From Leptasterias polaris (Eukaryota; Echinodermata; Asteroidea; Forcipulatida; Asteriidae): a stretch of 64,000 nucleotides of DNA. Positions 31,725 through 42,182 of the stretch are shown piece by piece. Below the pieces are notes generated by a model. It saw only the letters and a program-made list of their open reading frames with translations, was not told the origin of the DNA and did no database searches. Every line of letters starts with the position of its first letter. The stretch's first letter is position 1. A program made the translations under genes and the position numbers. The DNA is taken from NCBI GenBank assembly GCA_037783415.1, contig JAZGTN010000003.1:3696501-3760500 (forward strand), given 5' to 3'.

Positions 31725-34700
31725 CTATTGTTCCGTTTCTTTCCGAGATGACATCCAGCATCTACAGCATGATGGGAAGGCTTCAGCATCATCCTCCAGT
31801 CTCAACCCAGGCTTACCCATCACCTTCACTCTCTCGGAATGTTTCTCAATAATCTTATCAACAAGACTCTCGAAGCACATCTCAACGTTAATGTTCTTCT
31901 CTGAGCTTGTCTCGACATACTGGATGTCCAGATGCTCCACGAGTCTTTTGATGCTCTCCTCGCTCACTTCACGGTCTCCTTTGTTGTGGCAGCGGGTTCC
32001 TACAAGAACTGCTTGAGGTGATGCAGCGTACTTGTTCAGATCCTCATACCTAAAGGAGAGAGTGACGGCAGATTAGAATTCAATAAATAATAAGCAGAAT
32101 AATACACATATGTGAAACATGTTTAGGTTGTCAAAGACAATAATAATAATAATAATAATAATATAACATATTTGTATAGCGCCTACTGCAGGCCAGCCTC
32201 TAAGCGCTATAAGAAGAAAGTTGAAGATAGAGTCAATGTTTGAGCTATGACTGATAGTGTTCTTGGAAGAGAAACGTTTTAAGGTTTAGTTTGAAAGAGT
32301 CAACAGAAGGAGAGCTTTTAATCCGGTTTGGGAGAGCGTTCCAGAGAGAAGGACCGATGACCATATGACCGTGAGAGAACCTTGGGTTGGACGACGAGGT
32401 TGTGGGTAGCTGACCTAAGTTGACAAGTTGGTGTATATGGAACGACAAGTTCTTGCAGATAGATGGGAGCTTGACCTTTAATGCATTTGTACATGAGCAG
32501 GAGTATTTTAAAACGTATTCGAAGGTGGACAGGCAGCCAGTGAAGGTTATGAAGAATTGGAGAGATATGATCATGGCGTTTGGTACGAGTTATGATGCGA
32601 GCAGAAGCATTTTGCAAACGTTGTAGTCTTGAGACATCTGTGTCGGGGGATCCTGTAAGTAAGCTGTTACAATAGTCGAGGTGTGAGGTGATAAATGCAT
32701 GGACTAGTTTTTCAGATGTTGGTTGATCTAGGTATTTCCGGAGAAAGAGCTAAATCATGTATTTCACAAAAGCACATTCACATCTATAATAAATAATAAT
32801 GTGGTAGGCTAATCATCCATAATCCCTACTTGCAGCCGAGAAGCTGAATTGCTTCTGCAAGGATGTAGAGGCGCCGGCATGTACTAAAGGTGTTTTTGGC
32901 AGCCAGCCCAAAAGGGTTTAATTTTTCCGGAGGGAGAAAACCCTCATGGCACAGGAGGGAATCAAACCAGCTCCACAGCGGTGAGTGCTTCAAGCACAAG
33001 CCTCTTAATTATGCCACCCAAACAATTGAGAACAGTTTGAAATGATACATTTACTCCAATAATCTTATTTTCTAGAAAAGAGAGTAACCTGGACAAATAT
33101 AGTCATAGTAGGTATTGACTTTGAAAGATATGTGAGACAATTTCAGCAAAAATAAATTCAATTTCATTAACATGCATTCAAATTAACGCGTTTTTCCCTA
33201 ATCCACTCAAACTAGGGTTTCTTTTTAGCTATTAATGCATTTAATTTCGTTTTCGTGCACACATGATTTTGTTTTTCTTATTCAGATTCGTTTCTGTAAT
33301 TCTATTTCATTGATAGGCATTCAGGACTGCACTTTGACCATTCTTAAACTGAATTTCTACTACCTATTTACTATTGATGAAATCAAATAAAGACTCATCT
33401 AAGTGCACATGAATTTGTTGGTCGCTTGTGTTTTTGTTTTTGTTTATGGGCAATGAATTTCAACTTGTGTGCGTTCAAATTAAACACAAGTTATGGCTCC
33501 CCTAAGTAGCAAGCTAACAAAAGGTAGATTACCGGCACTTCAGTAACAGTTATAAGAAGCGTTTCAGTGTTATTAACATTTCACTTGTATTGTTTCTTTT
33601 GCTTTTTAACCCTTAAAGTTAAAGCATGTAGACCTACCCTATAAGTTTGAAGTGAAAAACTAAATCTTAAATTGCTATAGCCTTAAGATTGTTTGCCCTG
33701 GTATTATAATGTTGTCTTCTTTATTTCTGTTAATGTTAGGACCATGTCAAATTAGAAGTTATAAGGAGTCATTACTAAATGTAAAGACAAATTACTTGTG
33801 TTGTTTTCCTGAGAATTTGTTTTCACAGCTCATTTTCTTGTTCTGTTTATTTTTTTCTTCTATTCGTTTATTTTATATCCAAAGTTGGTTTCTTTAACCT
33901 TCAATGTTCTGACCTGATAGGCATCTCTGCATGTAAGCATTATACTAGTGTAGAAATTAATTCTTCTTAAAATATTTGCCTTTATATACTAGGCGAGTAC
34001 GAATCAGAAAGCTCATAACATAAAATTTGAATTTTAATACAAACACTTGGAAAGTTGATGAAATTGAATGGTTGACCAGCTCTTGCTTCTGGTTTTCACG
34101 AAATTGAATGAGCCTGGCGGCCTAATGAAATTGAATGATCTTATTTGACCAGTGAATGCTAATTCAACAGAGCATTCATTTTCAAACGAAATAGAATGAG
34201 CCGCGTGTTAAAATGAATGGATTTTTGTAAAAATTGGCCGGGAAAACCTATATTTAGAAAACTGAAAAAGTTGATAATTTTAAAAGTAAAAAAAACCCTA
34301 TTTGTATTAATACAAAAATGCAATTTTTGAAAACGGAAGAAAAACCTACCAGTACAGTATGTGCTGAAATGATTTTTCATCTGTCAGATCAAACAAAAGT
34401 AGTGCACCGGTGATGGTATTGTAATGGGACTTAGTTAGACTTCTGTAACGCTCCATACCTAATAAACAATGTTGGCAATCGGTGGTTAAACAATATGTTT
34501 GTTGGTTTGTTTAAATGATCTTTCCAACAAGGGAGCTTCGCAAAGTTCCCACAAGGGGATATAAATGCCAAGCTGGCAACAGCCAATTTCTCTCATACAT
34601 GATGTGCAAACACTGGTTCAATGTCTATGAATTGCACAAATCAAGAAACTGTGATTCAGTAACTAATTATTCTAGTCATTGTGACTAAGTATTTTCGTCT

Positions 34701-36061
34701 AGTTACTGAATCACTATTTAATTTATTGATTTTTGCAACTCATACATATAGACATTAAACCATTGGCCCCAGAAACATGAGGAAACAATAAAGTTTATTT
34801 CTTGTTTAATAATTGGTTTTGGGTTTGTTTGTTTGATTGTTTTGTTTTGTTTGGGGTGGGGGTGGGGGGGGGTTTTGGGGGCGGGTAATGCCTAACAACA
34901 AATATTTTAGTTTATTGTAACACAAATTTTTCCAGTGGGCATGTTTTTAAAACTAAGGTAAGTTAGGTTACCATACACATAAAGTTCTTTTTCTTAGAAC
35001 TAATGGATCTTTCAAAAAATAACCTTTAAACAAAGTTTTCCTGTGAATGGTTGATTCTTTTCTTTGAGAAAACAGAGGTTTAGGCAAGAAAACATATACA
35101 GTTAAGTTTAGAATATTGACATGTTGTAGCAGGCATGGAATTTCATATTTGAGAGGGCAGGGCCATTTTCATATTGCAAAGAGCACTTCCTTTGGGAAAT
35201 CTTAAAGTCTATGGGAAACTTTTGAAGGGGTACCAAGGCCAATACCAGGGGCAACAAAGGCCATGGCCTCCCTGGCCTCTGGGTAATTCCAGGCCTGTTG
35301 TTGTATTCGTCCAAGCTGGAATGACCCTTTGGCTGAATAGTACTTGAGCTGGAAAGGTAACATGAATCATTTATACTCTTAGAGGGTTTGTGAAATTAGT
35401 TTAAAGGCAGGTCATACTTTTGGTAATTGTCAAAGACCAGAGTCCTCACTTGGTGTGCCCCAACATATGCATATAACAACAAACCTGTGAAAATTTGGGC
35501 TCAATTGGTCATCCAAGTTGCAAGAAATTCATGAAATTAAAAACATCCTTGTTGCACAGAATTGTGTGCTTTCAGATACCTGAGAAATGCTTCATGCCTG
35601 AAGCCTTTCTCAGATTCAAATTGTTTGCTGAACATTTACCTCTTTCTCTAAAACTACTCAAAAGGGTTGTTTTCTAACAATGTTTTATAATATCAGCAGC
35701 TCCCCATGAGTGCTCTTCACCAAGTAAGTTTTTATGGTCATTATTTTTTGGAGTAACTCAATACCAAAGGTACCCTACCTTTAAACCATGTCATTATATA
35801 GAAAGCAGGAACTGTACCTGCAGTATCTTGTACATCCAGCTTGATCCATCGTCCATTCCTGGTGATCACCTTAGTTCTGACATCCACTGAGTGGTCTGGA
35901 TTGTTCGATCTCAACCCAGCGCCCTCATCAACATACCTTAGCAACAGGCTCGTCTTGCCGATACCCGCATCACCGATGAGTGCGACCCGTATGTGGTAGC
36001 TGATGTCCAAGTCGGACGATGGACCGAGCTTCCGATAGGAGTCTCCCCGAGGCCGATTCAT
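31725..36061 (-). CDS. divergent Rab-family small GTPase
   Basis: Minus-strand exons 36061-35818, 34458-34350 and 32049-31725 join with correct phases to 225 residues. The fold signature is Rab: P-loop GDAGIGKT (30-37), DTAG (79-82) then MERYRSLTKSHY, GALLLFDLTDEKSF, VLVG and YVETSS. Against a typical Rab (Rab39-like is the best fit I can recall), the switch I Thr is Asp56, the catalytic Gln after DTAG is Met83, the NKxD guanine motif reads TRCH (136-139), and SAK reads SSE (166-168). Only the P-loop is standard. The C-terminus has Cys212, 213 and 215 but ends 10 residues later without a CAAX or CC motif. It may be a nucleotide-locked or pseudo-GTPase in membrane traffic; that role is inference. 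Intron 2 (2.3 kb) holds a LINE fragment. Confidence 0.85.
32140..32700 (-). mobile_element. non-LTR retrotransposon 3' fragment (CR1/L2-like)
   Basis: On the minus strand two overlapping frames encode RT C-terminal sequence: QNASARIITRTKR...LHWLPVHLRIRFKILLLMYK, then, after a frameshift, PSLWNALPNRIKSSPSVDSF and KLNLKTFLF. The minus-strand 3' end has a GCGCTATACAAATATG tail and a (TTA)n run at about 32142-32163. It is broken by the frameshift and truncated at the 5' end. It lies in intron 2 of the Rab-like gene, in the same strand orientation as the gene. Confidence 0.8.
34850..34886 (+). repeat. G-rich tract in Rab-like gene intron 1 region
   Basis: Repeated runs of four to ten G separated by T give G-quadruplex potential on the plus strand (the template strand for this minus-strand gene). 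Confidence 0.5.
35140..35300. repeat. dispersed repeat family epsilon copy
   Basis: CAAGGCCAATACCAGGGGCA / GGCCATGGCCTCC sequence is related to copies at about 23055-23240, 47350-47480, 48000-48150, 48540-48690 and 57000-57125. They share GGGAAACTTTTGAAGGGG- or GGCACCAAGGCA-type words. Noncoding, highly diverged. Confidence 0.5.
35401..35784 (+). repeat. TTAAAGG-ended element (family alpha), 36 bp from Rab exon 1 donor
   Basis: Begins TTAAAGGCAGG...CTTTTGGTAAT and ends ACCAAAGGTACCC...CCTTTAA, inverted copies of each other. It shares AACAAACCTGTGAAAATTTG and CTCAATTGGTCAT with 54923-55262 and 61380-61742. Its right end lies inside intron 1 of the Rab-like gene, 33 bp from the exon 1 boundary. 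Confidence 0.75.
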
Positions 36062-36995
36062 GATCGAGGGAAGTTAGGATGGACTCATGACTTGAATGTC
36101 ATCTAAAATTTATTAATGGAGTTCTTGTTAACAAAATCATAGAGTCGAGTGGTCCAAGACTTATGGTCAGCACGTCAGACTCGGAGGTCAGGGTGCAGAG
36201 TCAAATGGGTGTGGTGGTTGAGGTACTCCCAGAACTACGAGTTTTTTTGTGTGCAACAAAAACCTCAAAGCTCTAGGAGTAGGATTGCGGAAAAAGAATA
36301 GTGTGTCTAAATTAGCATATTTTACCTTTGTCTAGCTGTTCAACAAAATACTAAACGACTAACGCACACGCAAACCAAAATGGACCAAATGTTTAGACAT
36401 GAGCTTAATAATTGCCTTTTCTCTATTCTCAAACAGAAAATGCAATAGCTGCAAAGGGAATGCTACAACTGAGCATTATCATGAATAGTCTTAAGCCCTT
36501 TCTTTTCACACTACCGAGCACATTCCCAGGAAATTCCTTGAGAATTTTAACCACCGCCACCCCATGTTCGTTTCACACTTGATCGTTTTCCTGGGAAAAA
36601 TGCACACTCAAGATGTAACCCCAATTAACTTGGTTATCTGTCTTAACCCCACTCCCCCAAGCAGAGGTAGCTATTTCCTGCAAAAAAAAACTTCCCGGGA
36701 GTTTGCTAGGGTTAACAATTCAAGTGTGAGAAGGTAAAATAAAGTTTCCAAGGAATGTCACAGGAAATTTGTGTTGTGGTAATCGTGACCCTTCGTGAGT
36801 CTCCAACTGTGGGTTACGATTATTGCCACTGTCAGCAATGGAGCATTTCTGTACGTTTACCATCGTTAAAATGAGCACATTATATGGGCCTGGTGGGTAG
36901 TTGACTACCAAGGAAGGAGGAAGGAACATTGGCAGTTGGCACTATTTAAGGGGCTACCGCAAACTCCCTACTGGACGTCAGAGAGCATGTCAAGT
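36062..36995. other. region upstream of the Rab-like gene, no exon recognised
   Basis: Contains diverged GGGTTAAC/CCCAGGAAA-type repeat sequence (about 36490-36930) related to 37850-37990. No promoter element was convincing. Confidence 0.35.
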
Positions 36996-37072
36996 CCACC
37001 TTGTTGGGCTGTTAAGTGTGATGGCTCTCTTTTAACATCGGTCACTAGACCGATAACAGCCCAACAAGGTGG
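36996..37072. repeat. 19-bp-arm hairpin
   Basis: CCACCTTGTTGGGCTGTTA (36996-37014) pairs with TAACAGCCCAACAAGGTGG (37054-37072), with a 39-bp loop. Confidence 0.85.
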
Positions 37073-37206
37073 CTATGAAATGTAGTTGTAGCCCCACTTT
37101 TGTGGCTAAGGTCTCTCTGAATCCTTGGGGCTAGAAATGTTGCAAATGCAATACAGAGTTACACTACATAAATTGAAGGAGACCGAGACTGCTGACGTCC
37201 AACTCC

Positions 37207-37278
37207 TACTCCTAGAACTATGAGGTTCAATCCGCTATCGTAGCGGATTGAACCTCATTAGTCATAGTTCTAGGAGTA
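37207..37278. repeat. long palindrome
   Basis: Left arm 37207-37237 pairs with right arm 37241-37278, with a 3-base loop (TCG) and one 7-base bulge. TACTCCTAGAACTATG and CATAGTTCTAGGAGTA form the outer stem. Confidence 0.85.
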
Positions 37279-37279
37279 T

Positions 37280-38525
37280 CCAACTCCTATCTAGTCTACC
37301 ACAACCCATGGCTCAGTAAACAGAGCAATGGAGTATGACAGTAGTTATCATGTTTAATTACTCACTGGCGCGAGTTAGTTTTCCACTTGGGGGAATAAGA
37401 TTCATTTCTTAAGAAATAAGGTATAATCTTTCTTAAAGACATTTCCAAGGCTTTGAAGCTATCCGTTACGACAACTTACCGCAACCATGGACATTTATGC
37501 AGATGTTCAACAGAGAGGCGTGCGATGTTGTTTTCATTTGTTGCACACGGTAACGTTACGGTCCCGCACCTTCCGGGTTTCAGTTCTAAAAATAGATAGC
37601 ACCTGCTGTACGTGTGTGTGCACCTGTTTCGTACACCTGCGCCCTCTATACAAACACGTAGGCCCCGCTGACGTTTTTATTATACCTCTAAAGAGATGTG
37701 ACTGGTCGAAAGTTTGTTATCAATTTATATTTGGCAGTTTGTATTTGAAGCAATCAAACGTTTATATCTTTACTTAAAATTTGAATCCCCAAATAGCAGA
37801 ATATGTGCGGACAGTATCCCACGGTTAAGTATCCCACGGTTAGCACATCATTCCACCCAGGAAAATTGCATTGAGGGTGGAACGAACATGGGGTGGTGGT
37901 AGGGTTAAATCTCCCTGGGAATTTACTGGGGTTTGATTTGCTCTATGGATAATTTCCCGTGTATTAGATCTGTGGTGTGAAACTGGCTTAGGCCTACAGA
38001 CCATGTTTCATTTATTTCATTTATTCATTCTGGTTGTGAAGCCAGTGACGTCTTTCAGAATAGCAAATAATCACTATACCAGCCGAGGACCCGATAGAGA
38101 AGACAAAGAAGGAGTTTCAGTGAATAGATGGTGGGAGGAAAACTTCAGAGAAATAATATACAGAGGAAACCCATGCAATCCAAATAGTGCCCCCGAGGGG
38201 ATTCGAACTGGGGTCTTAGAGGTGGTGAGGAAAGATACGGTCATATGGAAAGTTTTACATCTTGTGCCATAATTTCCATATACAAATAAAAGCTGAAATT
38301 TTTTTGAGATGTGCCCCCTTTCGTATCACAAGATGATAAAATCAGATAAAATCTCGAAAAAAAACCATGTAGGGCCTAACGTTTTCATTCATTGAGCTGT
38401 GTACAAATAGTGCCTGCAGGAAGTCTAGTCTCTGTGGCTCTTTTGTAAACAAGCGATGTCAACCCAAAGTAGGGTTAAACCACCTTTAAGGACTACAACC
38501 TATTCAAAAACAAACTGCATCAATC
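37280..38525. other. intergenic DNA, no gene recognised
   Basis: Reading frames near 37487-37777 and 38003-38272 have no recognisable domain and no clear coding character. A minus-strand tRNA-like or other repeat edge may lie near 38190-38270. Confidence 0.35.
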
Positions 38526-39060
38526 AGTAGTGATGGTCCTAGCTACTAGAAACAAAACGGGTCAAGACCTCGTCTTGATTAGACTTGGTTCCAAGTCTGT
38601 GCTCGTGGTTTTTAGTCTACCTGATAGCCAATACATAATTGCCTGAAATAGCGCCCTCTTGTGGATTAACCTCCGTCTTTAACCTACGATCACAGATTGC
38701 GAGCTGAGACCGCGTGATAGCCATTCTGCGGGGGAAATTTTGTGTGGCTGATGCAGAGAAATAACCGCGATCTCAGACTTGAAATCAAGTCTAAGTCTTG
38801 ATTGGCGACGCTGTTTTTTGTACTAGCCACCAATAGATGGCGCTACATTGACTGTTTGGGAGGCTGATTCAGAAGGACTGGGCAAGTCTATAAATCTGGA
38901 TCGATTTTGATCCAGATGTTCGTGTGATACAGATATCTCTTCTCCAGTAATTCGTGTTGCGGACAGTAATTCGTGTTGCGATATCGCACCACGTTAAACA
39001 AAATGAACGTCGCCAATCAAGACTAGTCAAGACCAAGTTTTGGGGCGATCACTACAGGCT
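38526..39060. repeat. possible element with GTAGTGAT ends
   Basis: Left end GTAGTGATGG (about 38528) and right end CGATCACTAC (about 39047-39056) are imperfect inverted copies. TCAAGAC/GTCTTGATT words repeat near both ends (38565-38585 and 39013-39035) and at 38785-38805. A CTCF-core-like GCGCCCTCTTGTGG lies at 38651-38664. No target duplication found. Confidence 0.4.
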
Positions 39061-39250
39061 AGCTCAGTGGTTTCTGCCTTTCACCTCTGTGGACATGCCT
39101 TTCACCTCTGTGGACATGCCTTTCACCTCTGTGGACCCCGGTTCAAATCCCACCTCGGACCTGAGCCTTGCATGTGGATTGGATTTTCAGTCCATGCCTT
39201 CCTGATTGAGTAGGGGTTCCCATTTTGGGGTTTTCCTCTCACATCTAAAA
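39058..39250 (+). repeat. tRNA-derived SINE with 25-bp internal triplication
   Basis: GGCTAGCTCAGTGGTTTCTG starts a tRNA-like head ending GGTTCAAATCCC. Within it, a TTTCACCTCTGTGGACATGCC unit is present three times. The body CATGTGGATTGGATTTTCAG recurs at 60768-60920 (same strand). A related head is at 63444-63566 on the minus strand. Confidence 0.7.
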
Positions 39251-40320
39251 CTGAGCATTCTCGTTGCCTGTCATTGGCACTTGCACTCTTGGATGTGTAA
39301 TGAAATAAATAAATGAAATAAACAAAATAAAACAAAACTCAACAGCTTTTAAATGCTGTTTCTTTGTGAACATATAAGAATAATGGATAATGTCTAAATT
39401 GTTTACATGTTAATATATAAATAGATAAATAAATAAGTTAATAAATAAATAATGAACAAATAAATTAATTAATAACTAAATAAAGTAAATGAATAAATAA
39501 ATTAATCAAATCGTACTCAGCATTTTGAAAATGATGCTTCCACAATGTGTTAGCTTGAGCCATGCCTTCATCCATGCTTATAACCGCCTTTTAAAATTAA
39601 TTGAATTACGTACGCAATAATTACTTGGTAAATGTTGTCGTCACTGTTGGCTAAAACTACCTTTTCAGTATTTATTTGGCTTGTAGCAGTTTATATTGCA
39701 CTTGGCTAAAATCTGAAGGATCATGCTTGCAACTTTTTGTTTGAGAGTTTGTAACCTAATTACAAGTTAATGACAATTGTTCTCATTTATTTATTATTTT
39801 ACAAATATTTATTACATAAAAACTCGTAAAAAACATGTTATACATTACAAATAATATGTCAATCTAAAGAGCACACATCTTGTCTGATTGGTGGAACAGT
39901 CCCATACTCGTAACATTTTATTTTTTGCTGAATGATAGGTTTCTCTTTTAGAATTGCGAATGGCTATAGTAGGTCTAGGAACGTGTATACACACTGCTAA
40001 ATATGTTTTCTTTTAAAAACTGTACAACAAAAAGGTTCTCGTAAAAAACAAAACATTATTCTTGTACTAGCTAATTATTTAGGGAGTTCGCCCTAACAAA
40101 AAATTTTGTTTCGGGTGATTGAGTCCGCATGTTGGAATACGTGGACTTCTTTAGTCCAGATAAGTGCCTGTCGTACAGTTAAAAAGAAGTTAAAAAGAAG
40201 CAGAAATTTGTTAAAGTTAAATTGAAAGCTCTATGAAATAATTACATGAAATGGAAAATAACGCAGCTTTAATATGAAGAAAAAAATTTGCCGTCACTTT
40301 CGTGCCCGAATTTTTCATTC
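39251..40320. other. AT-rich intergenic DNA with (AATA)n microsatellite
   Basis: About 39412-39510 is a degenerate TAAA/AAAT microsatellite. No gene recognised in the remainder. Confidence 0.5.
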
Positions 40321-40392
40321 TGCCGTGACCAGGATTCGAACCTGGGTTATTGCGACCACAACGCAATGTCCTAACCACTAGACGATCACGGC
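40321..40392 (-). tRNA. tRNA-His (GTG)
   Basis: On the minus strand all arms form. The acceptor stem is GCCGTGA with TCACGGC and discriminator A; the D arm contains TAGTGGTTAGG; the anticodon stem is TTGCG/CGCAA with loop TTGTGGT (anticodon GTG); and the T arm is CCAGG-TTCGAAT-CCTGG. It is 72 nt, has no intron, no encoded CCA and no encoded G-1, as is normal for animal nuclear tRNA-His genes. A T-run on the minus strand (about 40284-40290) could end Pol III transcription about 30 nt downstream. Confidence 0.93.
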
Positions 40393-41514
40393 ACGCTACG
40401 TGACAACTTGAAAAACCTCGGAAATTGTAACAATATATAGAGAAAATTATAAATGCAAATTTACGTAACATATTTAGACAAAGGTTTTCGGCAGTATATA
40501 TTTTTTACTTATTTGATTAGGGAATTAATATCAATTTATACCATAATGCTGAACATTCTTACTAGTTTTTAACGAGATAAAGAGCAATTTTTGGCGTGGA
40601 AGAGTCTATTATTAATGTAGGTAAAATACATTTTGGGGAGGGAAATACTTCACGAGTTTGGTATTTTTGAACAATCATAATGCATCTAATTGTTAATAGA
40701 ATATTTGCCATTAGTTTGATAAAAGGTTATAAAACAACTATGCAAGTGATGATGTATTTAACATTGTATTTAATTTTATTTCTTTTGACCAACTAAGATT
40801 ATTTCATACAACTTGCTCTGTGGTTTAATCGACAATCCGCTTGAGGGAGCTGGTTCCTTGCTTATCTTTGTATGGTATATAAACGACCAAGCCGCTAGGT
40901 ACCACGCTTGCATGAGCGCTTCAGCATGCTGTATGTAATTATAGCAGACGATGCCTAGGTTTATCCTATACGCAGCCTGGATCTGTTTTCTTTTTGTGTA
41001 TGATAAAAATACCCAAACAAACAAATAACTTTAAAATGAACCTGAATGCTCAAAAGTAGCTTGTTTCGAGATGTGCCTGATGTAGTTATCATCTGGAAAG
41101 CTTGAGGGCTGCCGTTGCAAACTGAAAATGTCAGAAAATTGGGAGGTTAGTGAAAACATAACAGATAATAACACATTTTGTTAAACATTGTTAAAAATAC
41201 TAAACAGACTCATGGACTAGAACTTAGAACAGAAGAAGAGCCAGCAGCTGAGGGCGCTCGTGGAACTCTTTGTTTAAAAATGTTTTCCTTTTTATTTAGG
41301 AACTGTCTGTCACAAAATTCATATGCACTCTACAAAATTCATATGCACTCTACAAAATTCATATGCACTCTCCAGTCTCACTGGACTCACTCTGGAGAAA
41401 AAACAGAACTAATGCCGGGAGTTCAACTCTGAACTTCAAGTTCAACCACACTCATCATAGTCATATTAAAACCAATTCCAACTCAAGTCTTAGAATTAAT
41501 AGCAAACTAAGCAT
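40393..41514. other. intergenic DNA with a 20-bp tandem repeat
   Basis: Three perfect or near-perfect copies of AAAATTCATATGCACTCTAC lie at about 41313-41372. No gene recognised. Confidence 0.5.
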
Positions 41515-41854
41515 TAAGAGATAGTATAAAGCATTTTGAGAAACATTTCACTTCGATTCAAAGTTTTGTGGTATATTATTATCAGTTGTTATGCCCCCAA
41601 ATTTGAATCTGAGAAACGTTTCTGTCAGAACTCTTCCCTGATTGTCTTTTCCTATTACATACTAGTAATAGTATTATAGGGATTTTCTTCCTACGTGGAC
41701 ATTATTCGCTCCGGATTTTCGGGGGTATCTCAAAAACGCGACAACCTTTTTAAATGAAATTTTCACAGGTTAGTTTTATTGTATTTCCATTTATATAGGT
41801 CAGGAATAAAACAATCAAACGCTTCCAAAAACCAAAAGTATACTTTGCCTTTAA
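41515..41854 (+). repeat. dispersed repeat family beta, copy 3
   Basis: Truncated at the left; ends AAAAGTATACTTTGCCTTTAA. Shares TTTTGAGAAACATTTCACTT and AAAAACGCGACAACC with the other beta copies. Confidence 0.7.
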
Positions 41855-42080
41855 CTGACATACTCCCCTAGTCTAAAAAAAATAGAGCTTTGTGTAACCA
41901 CTTCAATGGCAGTATTATAAACGATTTACAATGTCCTGTGCATTTTAAATTTTTCAGAACTTTTCAGAACTTCAGAAATACATTTATTTTTGAGAATAAT
42001 TATCATTGTCACATCCCTGTCTATTACTAATATTAGTAAATAAAGGTGACAAACGTTCTCATTTAAAAATGCACCAAGAT

Positions 42081-42182
42081 TTGTAGTTGCGACAATCGTA
42101 ACCCTCTTTTCGACGGTCGAAGACCTGAGCGTAACCCTCTTTTCGACGGTCGAAAAGAGGGTTACGATTATCGCAACTACAA
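42081..42182. repeat. 34-bp-arm hairpin with internal direct repeat
   Basis: Arms 42081-42114 and 42149-42182 pair with one mismatch. The 34-bp loop holds a second copy of CGTAACCCTCTTTTCGACGGTCG, so one arm is also tandemly duplicated. Confidence 0.85.

Noticed and set aside
32245..32617. Host genes encoded by the two overlapping minus-strand frames
   Set aside because: Together they are a frameshifted LINE reverse transcriptase C-terminus inside an intron of the Rab-like gene.
37487..37777. Plus-strand 96-codon frame beginning MDIYADVQQ
   Set aside because: No recognised domain, cysteine-rich chance composition and no supporting splice structure.
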